Source of the DNA: Oscillospiraceae bacterium
GTDB lineage: Bacteria; Bacillota; Clostridia; UMGS1810
Direction of reading: 5' to 3'
DNA: 64,000 nucleotides
NCBI GenBank assembly: GCA_015069015.1
Contig: SVJK01000001.1
Span: forward strand, 1 to 64,000
Shown in pieces: positions 37,012 through 45,876 of this stretch. The notes under the pieces are model-generated. The model did not search any database, was not told where the DNA came from, and was given only the letters and a program-made list of their open reading frames with translations. The position numbers were made by a program, and so were the translations under genes. Every line of letters starts with the position of its first letter. Position 1 is the first letter of the stretch.

Positions 37012-38619
37012 TTATCTTATAATTTTTATTTTCTTACATATTTTCATCATTTTTTCTGCTTTTGGTAAAAGTTCAATATCTTCCTCATTTATCCCCTTTA
37101 AAACAACAATGGTCAAAAGATAAGAAATTCCTCCGACAGCTATTGGAAGTGCGCAGGATAAAACTCTGCCCATGCCTGATGTAAAAGGTTGCAAGACAAG
37201 TATTACCACACACATAACAAGCGATGAAATCAATGGTTTTACCACAAGTTCCCCAATGGGAAATTTGATTTTCATATGACGTTTCATATCTATTATATTG
37301 AGTGCAAGTATTACGATGTAACAAACTGTAGTTCCAATCGGTGCACCTTTAATATTCACCTCGGGATGTGCTACAAGAAAATAATTGATTACCACCTTAA
37401 GCACACCACCTATGAGCATATTTTTAACAGGAACAACCGTATTTCCCGTTGCCTGAAGTATGGCATTTGTCACAAGAACCAATGATACAAAAACTATGCC
37501 CAGAGAAAGAATTTCCAGAGTCTGTGCAGCATGGGTTTTACCATATACAAGATTCAGAATTGGTTCTGCCAGAAGACTCATTCCCAAAGCACAGGGAAGA
37601 GAAAACAGAACCGTTATTTTCATACTTTTACAGGTTGTGTGAGATGCTCCCTGAGAGTTCCCGGATGCAAAAGCTGACGCAATGGCAGGAACGATGCTGA
37701 TTGTTATGGCATTTATCAAAGTGGGAGGAAGATTAAAAAGAGGAAAAGCAAACCCTGAATATGACCCCCAGAGTTTGTTTGCTTCCATTTCAGAAAATCC
37801 TCCTGCCTGAAGTCTTCTCATTATCATCGCCATATCAATGAGGCTTGTGAGAGAAAACACCGATGCCCCTATGGTTATGGGGACAGCTATTTTTATAAGT
37901 TTTTTCAACAGTGCTCCGTCAGATTCCGAAACACCAATCTCATTGCAATCAAAATTTTGCTTCTTTTTGTTCCTCAAATATATAAAAACAAGGACACCGC
38001 ATCCTATTGCCGCACCAAATGACACACCAAAAACCGCACCTGCCGAGGAAATCTCTATTCCGAAACCAAACCATTCCTTAATGGCAAAAGCAGCCAAAAA
38101 GCCTACAAGAAGTTTGCCGATTGATTCTGCCACCTCTGAAACAGCCGTCGGAACCATATTCTGATGTCCCTGAAAATAGCCCCTGTATGCACTCATAAAT
38201 GAAACAAAAAGCATTGCCGGTGCAATTGCTTTTATGCCCGGAGCCGCCTGTGAATTTTTCAAAAGCACTTTTGCAAAAAAATCCGCTCCGAAATAAAGCG
38301 TCAGAAATCCGAATATGCCAATCACGGACAAAAGTTTAAAACTTACAGAGAAGATTCTTTTTACCTCATAAATTCTCCCCTTTGCCCTGCTTTCTGAAAC
38401 CATTTTGGAAATTGCCACGGGAATTCCTGCGGTTGCAATTATAAACATCCATGTGTACATCTGATATGATGTGGAAAAATATCCCATTCCCTCTTCACCG
38501 AGAACATATGTAAGCGGGATTTTGAAAACTGCTCCTATCACTTTAACAAGAGCATTGGCTATTAAAAGAATTATGGCACCGTGCATAAAACTTGCGTTGT
38601 TTTCCTGTTCATGAGCCAA
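37012..38619 (-). CDS. spoVB: SpoVB/YabM-type lipid flippase
   Basis: A 535-residue MOP-superfamily protein with about 14 hydrophobic helices. It opens HGAIILLIANALVKVIGAVFKIPLTYVLGEEGMGYFSTSYQMYTW, diagnostic of the SpoVB/MurJ2 group that exports lipid-linked precursors in spore cortex and polysaccharide synthesis. The start is a TTG at 38619, 9 nt after AAAGGTG; the first ATG (38586) has no ribosome site. It heads the yab-type operon, and the mazG/yabN gene found next to it in Bacillus is missing. A second paralogue is divergent at 38741. Confidence 0.85.
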   Translation of the reverse strand: MAHEQENNASFMHGAIILLIANALVKVIGAVFKIPLTYVLGEEGMGYFSTSYQMYTWMFIIATAGIPVAISKMVSESRAKGRIYEVKRIFSVSFKLLSVIGIFGFLTLYFGADFFAKVLLKNSQAAPGIKAIAPAMLFVSFMSAYRGYFQGHQNMVPTAVSEVAESIGKLLVGFLAAFAIKEWFGFGIEISSAGAVFGVSFGAAIGCGVLVFIYLRNKKKQNFDCNEIGVSESDGALLKKLIKIAVPITIGASVFSLTSLIDMAMIMRRLQAGGFSEMEANKLWGSYSGFAFPLFNLPPTLINAITISIVPAIASAFASGNSQGASHTTCKSMKITVLFSLPCALGMSLLAEPILNLVYGKTHAAQTLEILSLGIVFVSLVLVTNAILQATGNTVVPVKNMLIGGVLKVVINYFLVAHPEVNIKGAPIGTTVCYIVILALNIIDMKRHMKIKFPIGELVVKPLISSLVMCVVILVLQPFTSGMGRVLSCALPIAVGGISYLLTIVVLKGINEEDIELLPKAEKMMKICKKIKIIR

Positions 38620-38740
38620 TGATATTCACACCTTTCGTCTGTGATAATTAATTGTTATAAAGTTATATTCTATATATTATAACATATTATTTTAAAAAAA
38701 GAAATATATTTTATACTATTTTTTGAAATAAGGGGGCAAA

Positions 38741-40192
38741 ATGAGAAAGAAACTTTTTTTCACCAAGGTTATGCAAATGACGGCAAGTTTCATCATTTTT
38801 AATGTGTCCGGACTTTTATATAATATTTATATATCACATAAAATCGGCAGCATGGGAATTGGGATTTTCCATCTTGTTATGAATGTGTATTCCATGGGCA
38901 TAAGTTTTTCTGTATCCGGAATGAATCTGACTTGCACAAGGCTCCTTTCGGAAAAGCCCTTAAATCAAGGATATGCCGAAAGTGTGCATATTATTAAAAA
39001 ATGTGTTACATTGTGCCTTGCAACTTCTTTTGTTTCTGCTTTGATTATGTTTATAGGGGCAGATTTCATATCCGTGTTTTTAATCGGTAATCCCGATTGC
39101 GCTATGGGCATTAGAATTCTGTCTCCCGGTCTTTTCTGTGTCGGAATCTCAGGTGTGATTGGAGGATATTTCACCGCTTTTGCTAAAGTAAAGGAATGTT
39201 TTCTCTCTCAGCTCTTATGTGAAATTTCTTCCTGGGCAATAACACTTTTTATTGTTGACCGTTTTTCGCCCGATAAAATGTTTCTTGCAGTTATTATTTC
39301 TACGTCTGCATCCGTCTTTATAAGATTGGCATCTGATATTTTTATGTTTCTTCTGTCTGTCAGGTGCCACATTCAGAAAAAAGGAGACACAAAATTTTCG
39401 GGCGTTTTGAGGCTGTGCACTCCCCTTGCCCTTGGTTCATACCTTCGCACAGGGCTTTCCGGACTTGAAAACTTTCTTATTCCAAAAAGGCTTTCCCGTG
39501 GCGGTGACGGAAAATCTATTGAAACCTATGGCAAAATCAAAGGAATGAGCATGGGGATTATCCTGTTTCCTTCGGTTTTCATAAATGCTTTTTCCTCGCT
39601 TCTGATTCCTGAAATCGCAAGGCGACATTTTGGAGGTCAGAAAAAATCCCTTGCCTACATATCCTCCCTTTCACTTGAATACACATTGAAGTTTTCCTTT
39701 TTAATATCCTCAATTCTGTATTTCTGGGGATATGATATATCTTCGTTTTTCTATCCTGAAAAAAATGTAGGGCAATATATTACGCTTTTGTCATTTCTTC
39801 CTTTGCTTATGTTTTCAGATTCTGTTTGCGATTCAATTTTAAAAGGGCTTGACGAACAGGTATTTACCCTGAAACTAAATGCCATAGATTCCATTTTAAG
39901 AAATCTTTCTATATTCTTTATTCTTCCCATACTAAAAGAAAAAGGATATATTCTGATTTTATATGCGAGCGAATTTTTCAATCTCAGTTTGAGTTTTTTC
40001 CGAATGAAAAAAAGAACAGCCATGCAATTCCCCTTAGGCAAGGCTGTTCTTTTTCCGGTCATTTCCATTTTTTTCGGAAGGTTTATTGTTTCGTATCTGC
40101 CTCATCTTCCGCCCCTTTTTGAGATGCTTATTTTTTCGGGAACATATGTGGCAGTATCGGAATTTATGAGCGTACATAAAAAAGTTATCTGA
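38741..40192 (+). CDS. second SpoVB-like flippase
   Basis: A 483-residue MOP flippase with about 12-14 helices: LFFTKVMQMTASFIIFNVSGLLYNIYISHKIGSMGIGIFHLVMNVYSMG at the start, and SPGLFCVGISGVIGGYFTAFAKVKECFLSQ in the middle. It belongs to the SpoVB side of the family. It is divergent from the spoVB paralogue at 37012-38619 (121 nt between) and its last 8 nt overlap the 3' end of the convergent dpaB gene. Ribosome site GGGGG. In spore formers such paralogues are thought to serve cortex lipid II transport; the exact substrate is unknown. Confidence 0.8.
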   Translation: MRKKLFFTKVMQMTASFIIFNVSGLLYNIYISHKIGSMGIGIFHLVMNVYSMGISFSVSGMNLTCTRLLSEKPLNQGYAESVHIIKKCVTLCLATSFVSALIMFIGADFISVFLIGNPDCAMGIRILSPGLFCVGISGVIGGYFTAFAKVKECFLSQLLCEISSWAITLFIVDRFSPDKMFLAVIISTSASVFIRLASDIFMFLLSVRCHIQKKGDTKFSGVLRLCTPLALGSYLRTGLSGLENFLIPKRLSRGGDGKSIETYGKIKGMSMGIILFPSVFINAFSSLLIPEIARRHFGGQKKSLAYISSLSLEYTLKFSFLISSILYFWGYDISSFFYPEKNVGQYITLLSFLPLLMFSDSVCDSILKGLDEQVFTLKLNAIDSILRNLSIFFILPILKEKGYILILYASEFFNLSLSFFRMKKRTAMQFPLGKAVLFPVISIFFGRFIVSYLPHLPPLFEMLIFSGTYVAVSEFMSVHKKVI

Positions 40193-40769
40193 CAATAATC
40201 CTTGGCTGAATCTGATGACCGTCAAGAGCACTTTTAACAGTTTTTTCAATGAGGGTCATATCTGCCACAAGAGAATCAGGCTTTTTTACAGGATCATCCT
40301 GACGGAAAGGAACAAAATATATGTTCTTTCTTGCAAGAAGAGAACCAATGTTTTTTGCACCGGCTCCGAGACCGTCATTGGTGGAAATTGCAATGACCAC
40401 GGGACGGTTGTTTCTTAAGGTTGCCTTTGCCGCCATAGCCACGCATGAATCTGTTATGGCGCCTGAGAGTTTTGCAAGAGTATTGCCTGTGCAGGGTGCA
40501 ATTATGAGAGCATCCAGAAATGCCTCCGGTCCAATTGGTTCTGCACCTTTTATTGTGTGTATCACCTTTTTACCTGTTAAAAATTCCGCTTTTTCTATGA
40601 AATCTTTTGCAAGACCGAATCTTGTGTCTGTGCTCCATGCAGTTTCTGACATTATGGGGTAAACGTCTGCCCCCAAAGAGATGAGTTTTTCAAGTTCTGT
40701 CATAACTTTGGAAAAAGTACAGAATGATCCTGTCAAAGCAAAACCTATCCTTTTTCCGATAAGTTCCAT
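40185..40769 (-). CDS. dpaB: dipicolinate synthase subunit B
   Basis: A 194-residue flavoprotein-like subunit (SpoVFB). It starts GKRIGFALTGSFCTFSKVM and holds MSETAWSTDTRFG and LIIAPCTGNTLAKLSGAITDSCVAMAAKATLRNNRPVVIAIST, the flavin-binding fold of the phosphopantothenoylcysteine-decarboxylase-like family. With DpaA it makes dipicolinic acid from 2,3-dihydrodipicolinate precursors in the mother cell, for loading into the spore core. It overlaps dpaA by 25 nt, so translational coupling is likely, and its 3' end overlaps the flippase gene. Confidence 0.92.
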   Translation of the reverse strand: MELIGKRIGFALTGSFCTFSKVMTELEKLISLGADVYPIMSETAWSTDTRFGLAKDFIEKAEFLTGKKVIHTIKGAEPIGPEAFLDALIIAPCTGNTLAKLSGAITDSCVAMAAKATLRNNRPVVIAISTNDGLGAGAKNIGSLLARKNIYFVPFRQDDPVKKPDSLVADMTLIEKTVKSALDGHQIQPRIIVR

Positions 40770-41626
40770 AGTTTTCCTTCCTTTCCCATTTCTTCTGAAA
40801 TATTTTCAATGGTTTCAAGAATAATTTGTGCTCCTTTGGAGGGAGAATATTTTCCGGGAATTCCGGGAAGAAAAAGATAGTTTACACCCTCTCTTTGTGC
40901 CAATACCTTATCCGCACCCCCCGGAAGTGACGCAATGTCTGCAAGAGGACATTCTTTTCTTATAAGTTTCAACTCTTCTTTTCCGAAAATTATATGAGGT
41001 ACGGTGTTGAAAATCACATCGGCTGTTCCAAGATGATTTTTCATTTTGGAAATCCTGACCCCGTTCATTCCAAGGGCTCTTGCAAAAGAGAGGTCGGATG
41101 AGCGTCTTGCACACACGGTCACATTTGCACCAAGAGATTTCAAAGTGAAAGAAAGAATCTTTGCACATTTACCGAAACCTGTGACAAGTGCATTTGAACC
41201 AAGTACCGTTCCCGGCATATGCTTCATCACTGCTTCAATTGCCCCCTCGGCTGTGGGAACAGCATTCAAATATGCAAAATCATCCCTTTTGGCATAGTCA
41301 TAGAAATTCAAATTTTCGGGAGGCAGAAATCTTTCTCCCACAACTCCACCGAATATGAGAGCATCAGCTTTAACATTTGTGTAAATCTTTGAAAGATACA
41401 GACACTCATCACAAAGAGGGGTGTTTACAGTTATCCCGTCCTTGGTATAGGGTATGGGAAGTATTATTACATCTGCTCTCTTTACCTCATCTTCAAAAGA
41501 TTCCATATCATACTCTTCTTTTTTTGCATCAATGCCGAAGTTTCTGACATGACAGTCTTTTTCTTCAAGAATTCGGGAAAGATATAAAAATCTTTTGTCT
41601 CCACCTATAACTAAAACATTATTCAT
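40745..41626 (-). CDS. dpaA: dipicolinate synthase subunit A
   Basis: A 293-residue NAD(P)-binding dehydrogenase subunit (SpoVFA). The N-terminal domain begins NNVLVIGGDKRFLYLSRILEEKDCHVRNFG. The Rossmann domain carries VLGSNALVTGFGKCAKILSFTLKSLGANVTVCARR, and the C-terminus has ADIASLPGGADKVLAQREGVNYLFLPGIPGKYSP. ATG 41626 is preferred (GGAGGG about 10 nt upstream); the ATG at 41644 overlaps that ribosome site. First gene of the dpaAB pair; presumably under late mother-cell control (SigK in Bacillus), though no SigK promoter was identified. Confidence 0.93.
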   Translation of the reverse strand: MNNVLVIGGDKRFLYLSRILEEKDCHVRNFGIDAKKEEYDMESFEDEVKRADVIILPIPYTKDGITVNTPLCDECLYLSKIYTNVKADALIFGGVVGERFLPPENLNFYDYAKRDDFAYLNAVPTAEGAIEAVMKHMPGTVLGSNALVTGFGKCAKILSFTLKSLGANVTVCARRSSDLSFARALGMNGVRISKMKNHLGTADVIFNTVPHIIFGKEELKLIRKECPLADIASLPGGADKVLAQREGVNYLFLPGIPGKYSPSKGAQIILETIENISEEMGKEGKLWNLSEKG

Positions 41627-41704
41627 AAATCTTTTTCCCTCCATTTACATAATATGCTCCTTTTCCTTTGCCGGTGAATGACAAAAGGAAATCCTGAAAA
41701 AACC

Positions 41705-41733
41705 TTGCATTATTTGTCAAAGTATGTTATAAT
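41705..41733 (+). promoter_or_regulatory. promoter of the symporter gene
   Basis: TTGCAT (41705-41710), 17-nt spacer, TATAAT (41728-41733), about 40 nt before ATG 41772. Confidence 0.65.
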
Positions 41734-41771
41734 TTGCTTTAACAGTTTAATAAATGAAAGGATTTGAAATC

Positions 41772-43328
41772 ATGAATTATGAAGTACTTGCCTTCGTTCT
41801 TTACTTTGTTGCAATGCTTTCAGTAGGTGTTGTGTTCTTCTTCAAAAGTAAAGGCAATGGCGAAAAAGAATATTTTTTAGGCGGAAGAGCCATGGGACCG
41901 TGGGTTACTGCAATGAGTGCCCAGGCATCTGATATGAGTGCATGGCTTCTTATGGGACTTCCGGGAAGTATCCTTGCTCTCGGTCTTGGCCAGGCGTGGA
42001 TCGGAATCGGTCTTGCAATAGGAACAATCCTCAACTGGATTATCGTTGCAAAAAGACTCAGAAAATTCTCAAAGGCTGCAGGCGATGCTATAACAGTTCC
42101 CCAGTATCTCACAAACAGATTCCTTGCAAAAAGCTCTGCACTCAAAATTATCTGTGCGATAGTTTTCCTTGTAAGTTTCACAATTTATGTTGCTTCAGGA
42201 TTTTCTGCAGGAACAAAAGTTTTCACACAGCTTTTCCCAAATCTTGGCGAAAACACTGCAATGATTACCTTTGCAGCAATCATTCTTATCTACACATTCC
42301 TCGGCGGTTATAAAGCGGTTTGCTGGACAGACTTTTTCCAGGGACTTTTAATGCTTGTGGCAGTTCTTGCTGTTCCGATTATGATTGTTGCATTTGGAAC
42401 AACAGATGCCTCACTTCTTAAAGAAACAATCACAGTTGGCGAAACCGAATACAGTTTCGTAAACAACTTCTTCTCTGCAAGTTGGAAAGACATCGTATCA
42501 GGACTTGCATGGGGACTCGGATATTTTGGTATGCCTCACATCCTCGTAAGATTTATGGCTATCGAAAAACCAAGTATGATTAAAAAATCAACAATTGTAG
42601 CAACCGTATGGATTATCCTTGCACTTGGTGCTACCATTGCTATTGCATATTTCGGAAGAATGTTTATTTTAGACGGTCAGAGTTTTGCAAACTATCTTCT
42701 CTCTGATGTTGGAAATCAGGAACTTATCTTCGTCGTTCTTGCAAGAAAACTCTTCCCTGCATTTATCGGTGGAATACTCCTTGCGGCAATCATTGCGGCT
42801 TCAATGTCTACTGCAGATTCCCAGCTCCTTGTTGCATCTTCCTCATTCACAAGTGATATCTACAAACCCCTTATAAGAAAGAACGCTTCCGCAAAAGAAC
42901 TTCTCTGGGTTGGAAGAATTGTTGTTGTTATCGTTGCAGTAATTGCTTTCTTTATTGCAAACAGCAAAGGCGACACCGCAGCTGCAATTATGAAACTTGT
43001 ATCAAATGCGTGGGCACTTTTTGGTGCGGCATTTGGCCCTGTAATTCTTCTTTCACTTTTCTGGAAGAGATTTACATATAACGGTGCAATTGCAGGTATA
43101 GTTGCAGGTGCTGTGGTGGATATTTTGTGGTTAGTTTCAGATAGCTTTACCATTGCTTTTGACGGTGGAGCAACATTTACCATCATCACATCTGAAATAT
43201 ACGAACTTCTTCCCGGATTTATTGCAGGTGCGATAGCTGCAATATTCTTTACACTTATTGACAAAAAACCGTCTAAAGAAGTTGAGGCAATTTTTGAAAC
43301 TGCCACAAATCCTCAAAATGATGACTGA
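41772..43328 (+). CDS. putP: sodium/proline-type symporter (PutP-like, SSS family)
   Basis: A 518-residue transporter with 13 hydrophobic helices. PutP landmarks are YFLGGRAMGPWVTAMSAQASDMSAWLLMGLPGS (helix 2, Na+ and substrate contacts), PQYLTNRF, LIYTFLGGYKAVCWTDFFQGLLML (SSS signature) and AAIIAASMSTADSQLLVASSSFTSDIY (Na+2-site Ser/Thr in helix 8). It imports proline or a related solute with Na+. ATG 41772 follows AAAGGA by 9 nt; the ATG at 41754 lacks spacing. Single gene with promoter and terminator. Confidence 0.88.
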   Translation: MNYEVLAFVLYFVAMLSVGVVFFFKSKGNGEKEYFLGGRAMGPWVTAMSAQASDMSAWLLMGLPGSILALGLGQAWIGIGLAIGTILNWIIVAKRLRKFSKAAGDAITVPQYLTNRFLAKSSALKIICAIVFLVSFTIYVASGFSAGTKVFTQLFPNLGENTAMITFAAIILIYTFLGGYKAVCWTDFFQGLLMLVAVLAVPIMIVAFGTTDASLLKETITVGETEYSFVNNFFSASWKDIVSGLAWGLGYFGMPHILVRFMAIEKPSMIKKSTIVATVWIILALGATIAIAYFGRMFILDGQSFANYLLSDVGNQELIFVVLARKLFPAFIGGILLAAIIAASMSTADSQLLVASSSFTSDIYKPLIRKNASAKELLWVGRIVVVIVAVIAFFIANSKGDTAAAIMKLVSNAWALFGAAFGPVILLSLFWKRFTYNGAIAGIVAGAVVDILWLVSDSFTIAFDGGATFTIITSEIYELLPGFIAGAIAAIFFTLIDKKPSKEVEAIFETATNPQNDD

Positions 43329-43351
43329 TAAGCAAAAAAATCTATAAAAAG

Positions 43352-43396
43352 AACGGCTGCCAAAAACCAAATCGGGTTTTCAGCAGCCGTTTTTTG
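43352..43396. terminator. bidirectional terminator between putP and dgoK
   Basis: AACGGCTGC (43352-43360) pairs with GCAGCCGTT (43383-43391), extended by AAAACC/GGTTTT-type pairing, with T-run on the right and A-run on the left. Confidence 0.8.
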
Positions 43397-43399
43397 CTA

Positions 43400-43459
43400 T
43401 ATAGGAAATTACGCAGAATTTAGTTCGCGAGATAAGATGTATATCAAATTACGCTCGCG
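43400..43459 (-). repeat. dispersed repeat, copy 2 (reverse orientation)
   Basis: The plus strand starts TATAGGAAATTACGCAGAAT. Its reverse complement aligns with 58911-58966 over about 55 nt (28 of 33 in the core by eye) and with 12760-12792. It also contains an internal TCGCGAG/CTCGCGA stem. It abuts the putP terminator. Confidence 0.65.
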
Positions 43460-43467
43460 ACTTGGGT

Positions 43468-43488
43468 GCAGGCTCAGCCTGCTTTTTT
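43468..43488 (+). terminator. small hairpin with T-run
   Basis: GCAGGC-tca-GCCTGC followed by TTTTTT, just before the dgoK stop codon; a terminator for plus-strand read-through. Confidence 0.6.
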
Positions 43489-43496
43489 GTTGTATT

Positions 43497-44429
43497 TTAT
43501 CCTTTATAAATTTTCATAAGTCCCTTTGTGACCGATTGGTCTACCTGTTCATCAGAAAGGACAATAATCTCTTTTGAAGAAACCTCGCGAAGAATCGCAG
43601 CAGTCGCCTCTTTGAGTTGATGTTTTCCTCCAATTACAACCAGAGGAACATCATATTTCTCCACTTCTTTTATTTCATCAGTCAAAATTATTCCAAGGAA
43701 AAAACTATATAACTGCGATGAACCGGCAGAGAAAACATTTTTCAAAATTCTGACCTTGAAAAGGGATTTGTTTATTCCATGCTCTTTGCAGAATTTATAC
43801 CCCTTTAAAAGATATTCATAATCTATATTTTTACATTTTAAGTCTATTGCATCTTTTAAAATGGTATCATCAGATATTGCCTTTACCATTTCCCCTGTTA
43901 AAAGAGTGGAAAATGTTTCTATTTCCCGGTCAGGATTCACTCTTATTACTTTTGAGTGAGAGCCCGGAAGAATATATATACAATCCCTTTCACTGTCCGT
44001 CATAATGCCCATAAGTTCAGTTTCTTCTCCACGCATCATATCTGTATCTTCAAGGCTGTCTCCAATGCACTTTACTCCCCGCACGAACATAAACGGGACA
44101 GGACAGATTTCGTCTAAAATCACTCTTTCCATATTTTGATGCAATTTTCCAAGACCTGCCGGAACATTAATATGGTCCAGGGGACAAAGACCGAATTCTG
44201 AGGTTATCATTCCTGATGCAAGAATACACTCTATATCCTCGTATGACTTTTTAGAATTTGACAATAGTGAGTCTATTGCAGACTTGATTGCTTCTTTCAG
44301 CGCACTTTTATTATCAAGAACAGAAAATGCTCCCAGTGAAATTCTCAATGTGGAAATTACGTCCTCATCCCGTGTAAGGCTCACCCTGGTGTTGCTTGTG
44401 CCACCGTCTATTGTTATATAATGTGCCAT
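43497..44429 (-). CDS. dgoK: 2-dehydro-3-deoxygalactonokinase
   Basis: A 310-residue sugar kinase that phosphorylates 2-keto-3-deoxygalactonate at C6. The N-terminus HYITIDGGTSNTRVSLT is the phosphate-1 loop. ILASGMITSEFGLCPLDHINVPAGLGKLH and MMRGEETELMGIM are DgoK-specific stretches, and IYILPGSHSKVI is phosphate loop 2. Last gene of the minus-strand galactonate operon, 2 nt after the aldolase stop. Confidence 0.9.
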   Translation of the reverse strand: MAHYITIDGGTSNTRVSLTRDEDVISTLRISLGAFSVLDNKSALKEAIKSAIDSLLSNSKKSYEDIECILASGMITSEFGLCPLDHINVPAGLGKLHQNMERVILDEICPVPFMFVRGVKCIGDSLEDTDMMRGEETELMGIMTDSERDCIYILPGSHSKVIRVNPDREIETFSTLLTGEMVKAISDDTILKDAIDLKCKNIDYEYLLKGYKFCKEHGINKSLFKVRILKNVFSAGSSQLYSFFLGIILTDEIKEVEKYDVPLVVIGGKHQLKEATAAILREVSSKEIIVLSDEQVDQSVTKGLMKIYKG

Positions 44430-44431
44430 AA

Positions 44432-45094
44432 TTATTCTCCCTTTGCAGCATTGACATACCTTTTTGCAAGTTCTGTTATCGCACTGTAGTCTTCTTTTTC
44501 CAGAAGTTTTTTATCAATGATGTTGGAACCCACACCAAAGCCTGAAATTCCCGTCTTCAGATAGTCTCCCATATTTTTGTCATTCACCCCGCCAACCGCA
44601 AGAAGTTTTACGCCGCCAAGGGGAGCCTTAATTGCTTTTACATATTCTGCTCCAAGGCTTGTCACCGGAAAAAGTTTCACAAAATCCGCACCGCATCTGT
44701 GGGCTGTGCAGATTTCCGTCGGAGTGAGGGCACCGGGGATAGAAACCATATCAAGTGAAATGGTTTTTTCTATGACTTTGGGATTTGTGTCGGGGGCAAT
44801 TATAAATTCTCCGCCCGCTTCTTTGGTGAGTTTCACCTGACGCTTCGTGACAACAGTTCCTGCACCGATATGCATTCTGCCTTTAAAGTGCTCAGACAAT
44901 TGCTTTATGCTTTCGGCAGTTTCCTCGTCTGTTACTTTGCCGTCGGTGGAATAGGTAACCTCCAGAAGGCGCACACCACCTTCATACATTGCCTCTGAAA
45001 GAGGAATAAGTTTGCTTTTTTCTATCCCTCTTACAATTACAATAAGCCTTTCCCTCACGATAGTTTCTATGATTTCCTGTCTTATACCTTTCAT
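44432..45094 (-). CDS. dgoA: KDPG/KDPGal aldolase
   Basis: A 220-residue class I aldolase splitting 2-keto-3-deoxy-6-phosphogalactonate (or gluconate) to pyruvate and glyceraldehyde-3-phosphate. Evidence: IVRGIEKSKLIPLSEAMYEGGVRLLEVTYST (Glu of the active site), HIGAGTVVTKRQV, FIIAPDTNPKVI, ADFVKLFPVTSLG (Schiff-base Lys) and LAVGGVNDKN. ATG 45094 overlaps the SDR stop (ATGA) and is 10 nt after AAAGGA; the TTG at 45100 is too close. Galactonate specificity comes from its neighbours dgoD and dgoK. Confidence 0.9.
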   Translation of the reverse strand: MKGIRQEIIETIVRERLIVIVRGIEKSKLIPLSEAMYEGGVRLLEVTYSTDGKVTDEETAESIKQLSEHFKGRMHIGAGTVVTKRQVKLTKEAGGEFIIAPDTNPKVIEKTISLDMVSIPGALTPTEICTAHRCGADFVKLFPVTSLGAEYVKAIKAPLGGVKLLAVGGVNDKNMGDYLKTGISGFGVGSNIIDKKLLEKEDYSAITELAKRYVNAAKGE

Positions 45095-45876
45095 TCCCAA
45101 AGTTTCCTTTCTATGTTTGGAGTAAGTTGGGCAAGCATTCCGCCATCTACTACCAATTCTGATCCGGTAGTGTTTCTGGACTGGTCAGTGCCAAAATACC
45201 ACACAGCATTGGCGATATCCTCAAACTCAGCAATATCTTCAATGGGAGTATAGTTTGCAAGAGCGTATTTAGTATTGTTGAGGTTTTCCTCCCAGCGTTT
45301 TGTCTTTATCATTCCCGGCAAAACACAGTTTGAACGTATGCCATATTTTCCCCAGTCAACTGCCAGGGATTTTGACATTGCAATTATGGCACTTTTAGAG
45401 GAACAGTAAGCGCAACGGTTTTCCGTTACACGGAGTGCAGAATTTGAGCCTATGAATACTATTGACCCTTTTCCTTTTTCCCTCATATGTTCTCCTGCAT
45501 TTCGTGCCATAAGAAAGTTCCAGCCGATGTTTGTTTGGAAAACATTCATAAATTCTTCTATGTCAACATCGAAACTGACCTGACCGATTCCAAGATTTGC
45601 CGCATTTAAAACAAGGGTATCAAGAAGATATCCCGTATTTTTTATGTCGTCAAAAATAGACTTTACTTCTTCCTCGCATAAAACCTCAGTCTGATATTCA
45701 TATCCTTTGGAAAAAACTCCATATTCTTTTTGGATTTTCTCTGCACTTCCCTTTGCATTTTCTCCGTTTCTGCTTCCAATGAAAACTGCATAGCCCTCCC
45801 GGGCAAATCTTTCCGCTATGGCAAATCCGGTGCCTGCTTGCGCACCCGTTATAAATACTGATTTCTCTGTCTTCAC
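45091..45876 (-). CDS. short-chain dehydrogenase/reductase
   Basis: A 261-residue classical SDR. The NAD(P)-binding site TGAQAGTGFAIAERFAREG is near residue 11, NAANLG near 95, the catalytic Ser in FIGSNSALRV, and YCSSKSAI is the YxxxK pair. The C-terminus ends GSELVVDGGMLAQL. The GTG start overlaps the stop of the glycosidase gene (GTGA) with GGAG 8 nt upstream. In a galactonate operon it may oxidise an aldose or interconvert a hexonate epimer; the substrate is inferred only. Confidence 0.85.
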   Translation of the reverse strand: MKTEKSVFITGAQAGTGFAIAERFAREGYAVFIGSRNGENAKGSAEKIQKEYGVFSKGYEYQTEVLCEEEVKSIFDDIKNTGYLLDTLVLNAANLGIGQVSFDVDIEEFMNVFQTNIGWNFLMARNAGEHMREKGKGSIVFIGSNSALRVTENRCAYCSSKSAIIAMSKSLAVDWGKYGIRSNCVLPGMIKTKRWEENLNNTKYALANYTPIEDIAEFEDIANAVWYFGTDQSRNTTGSELVVDGGMLAQLTPNIERKLWE

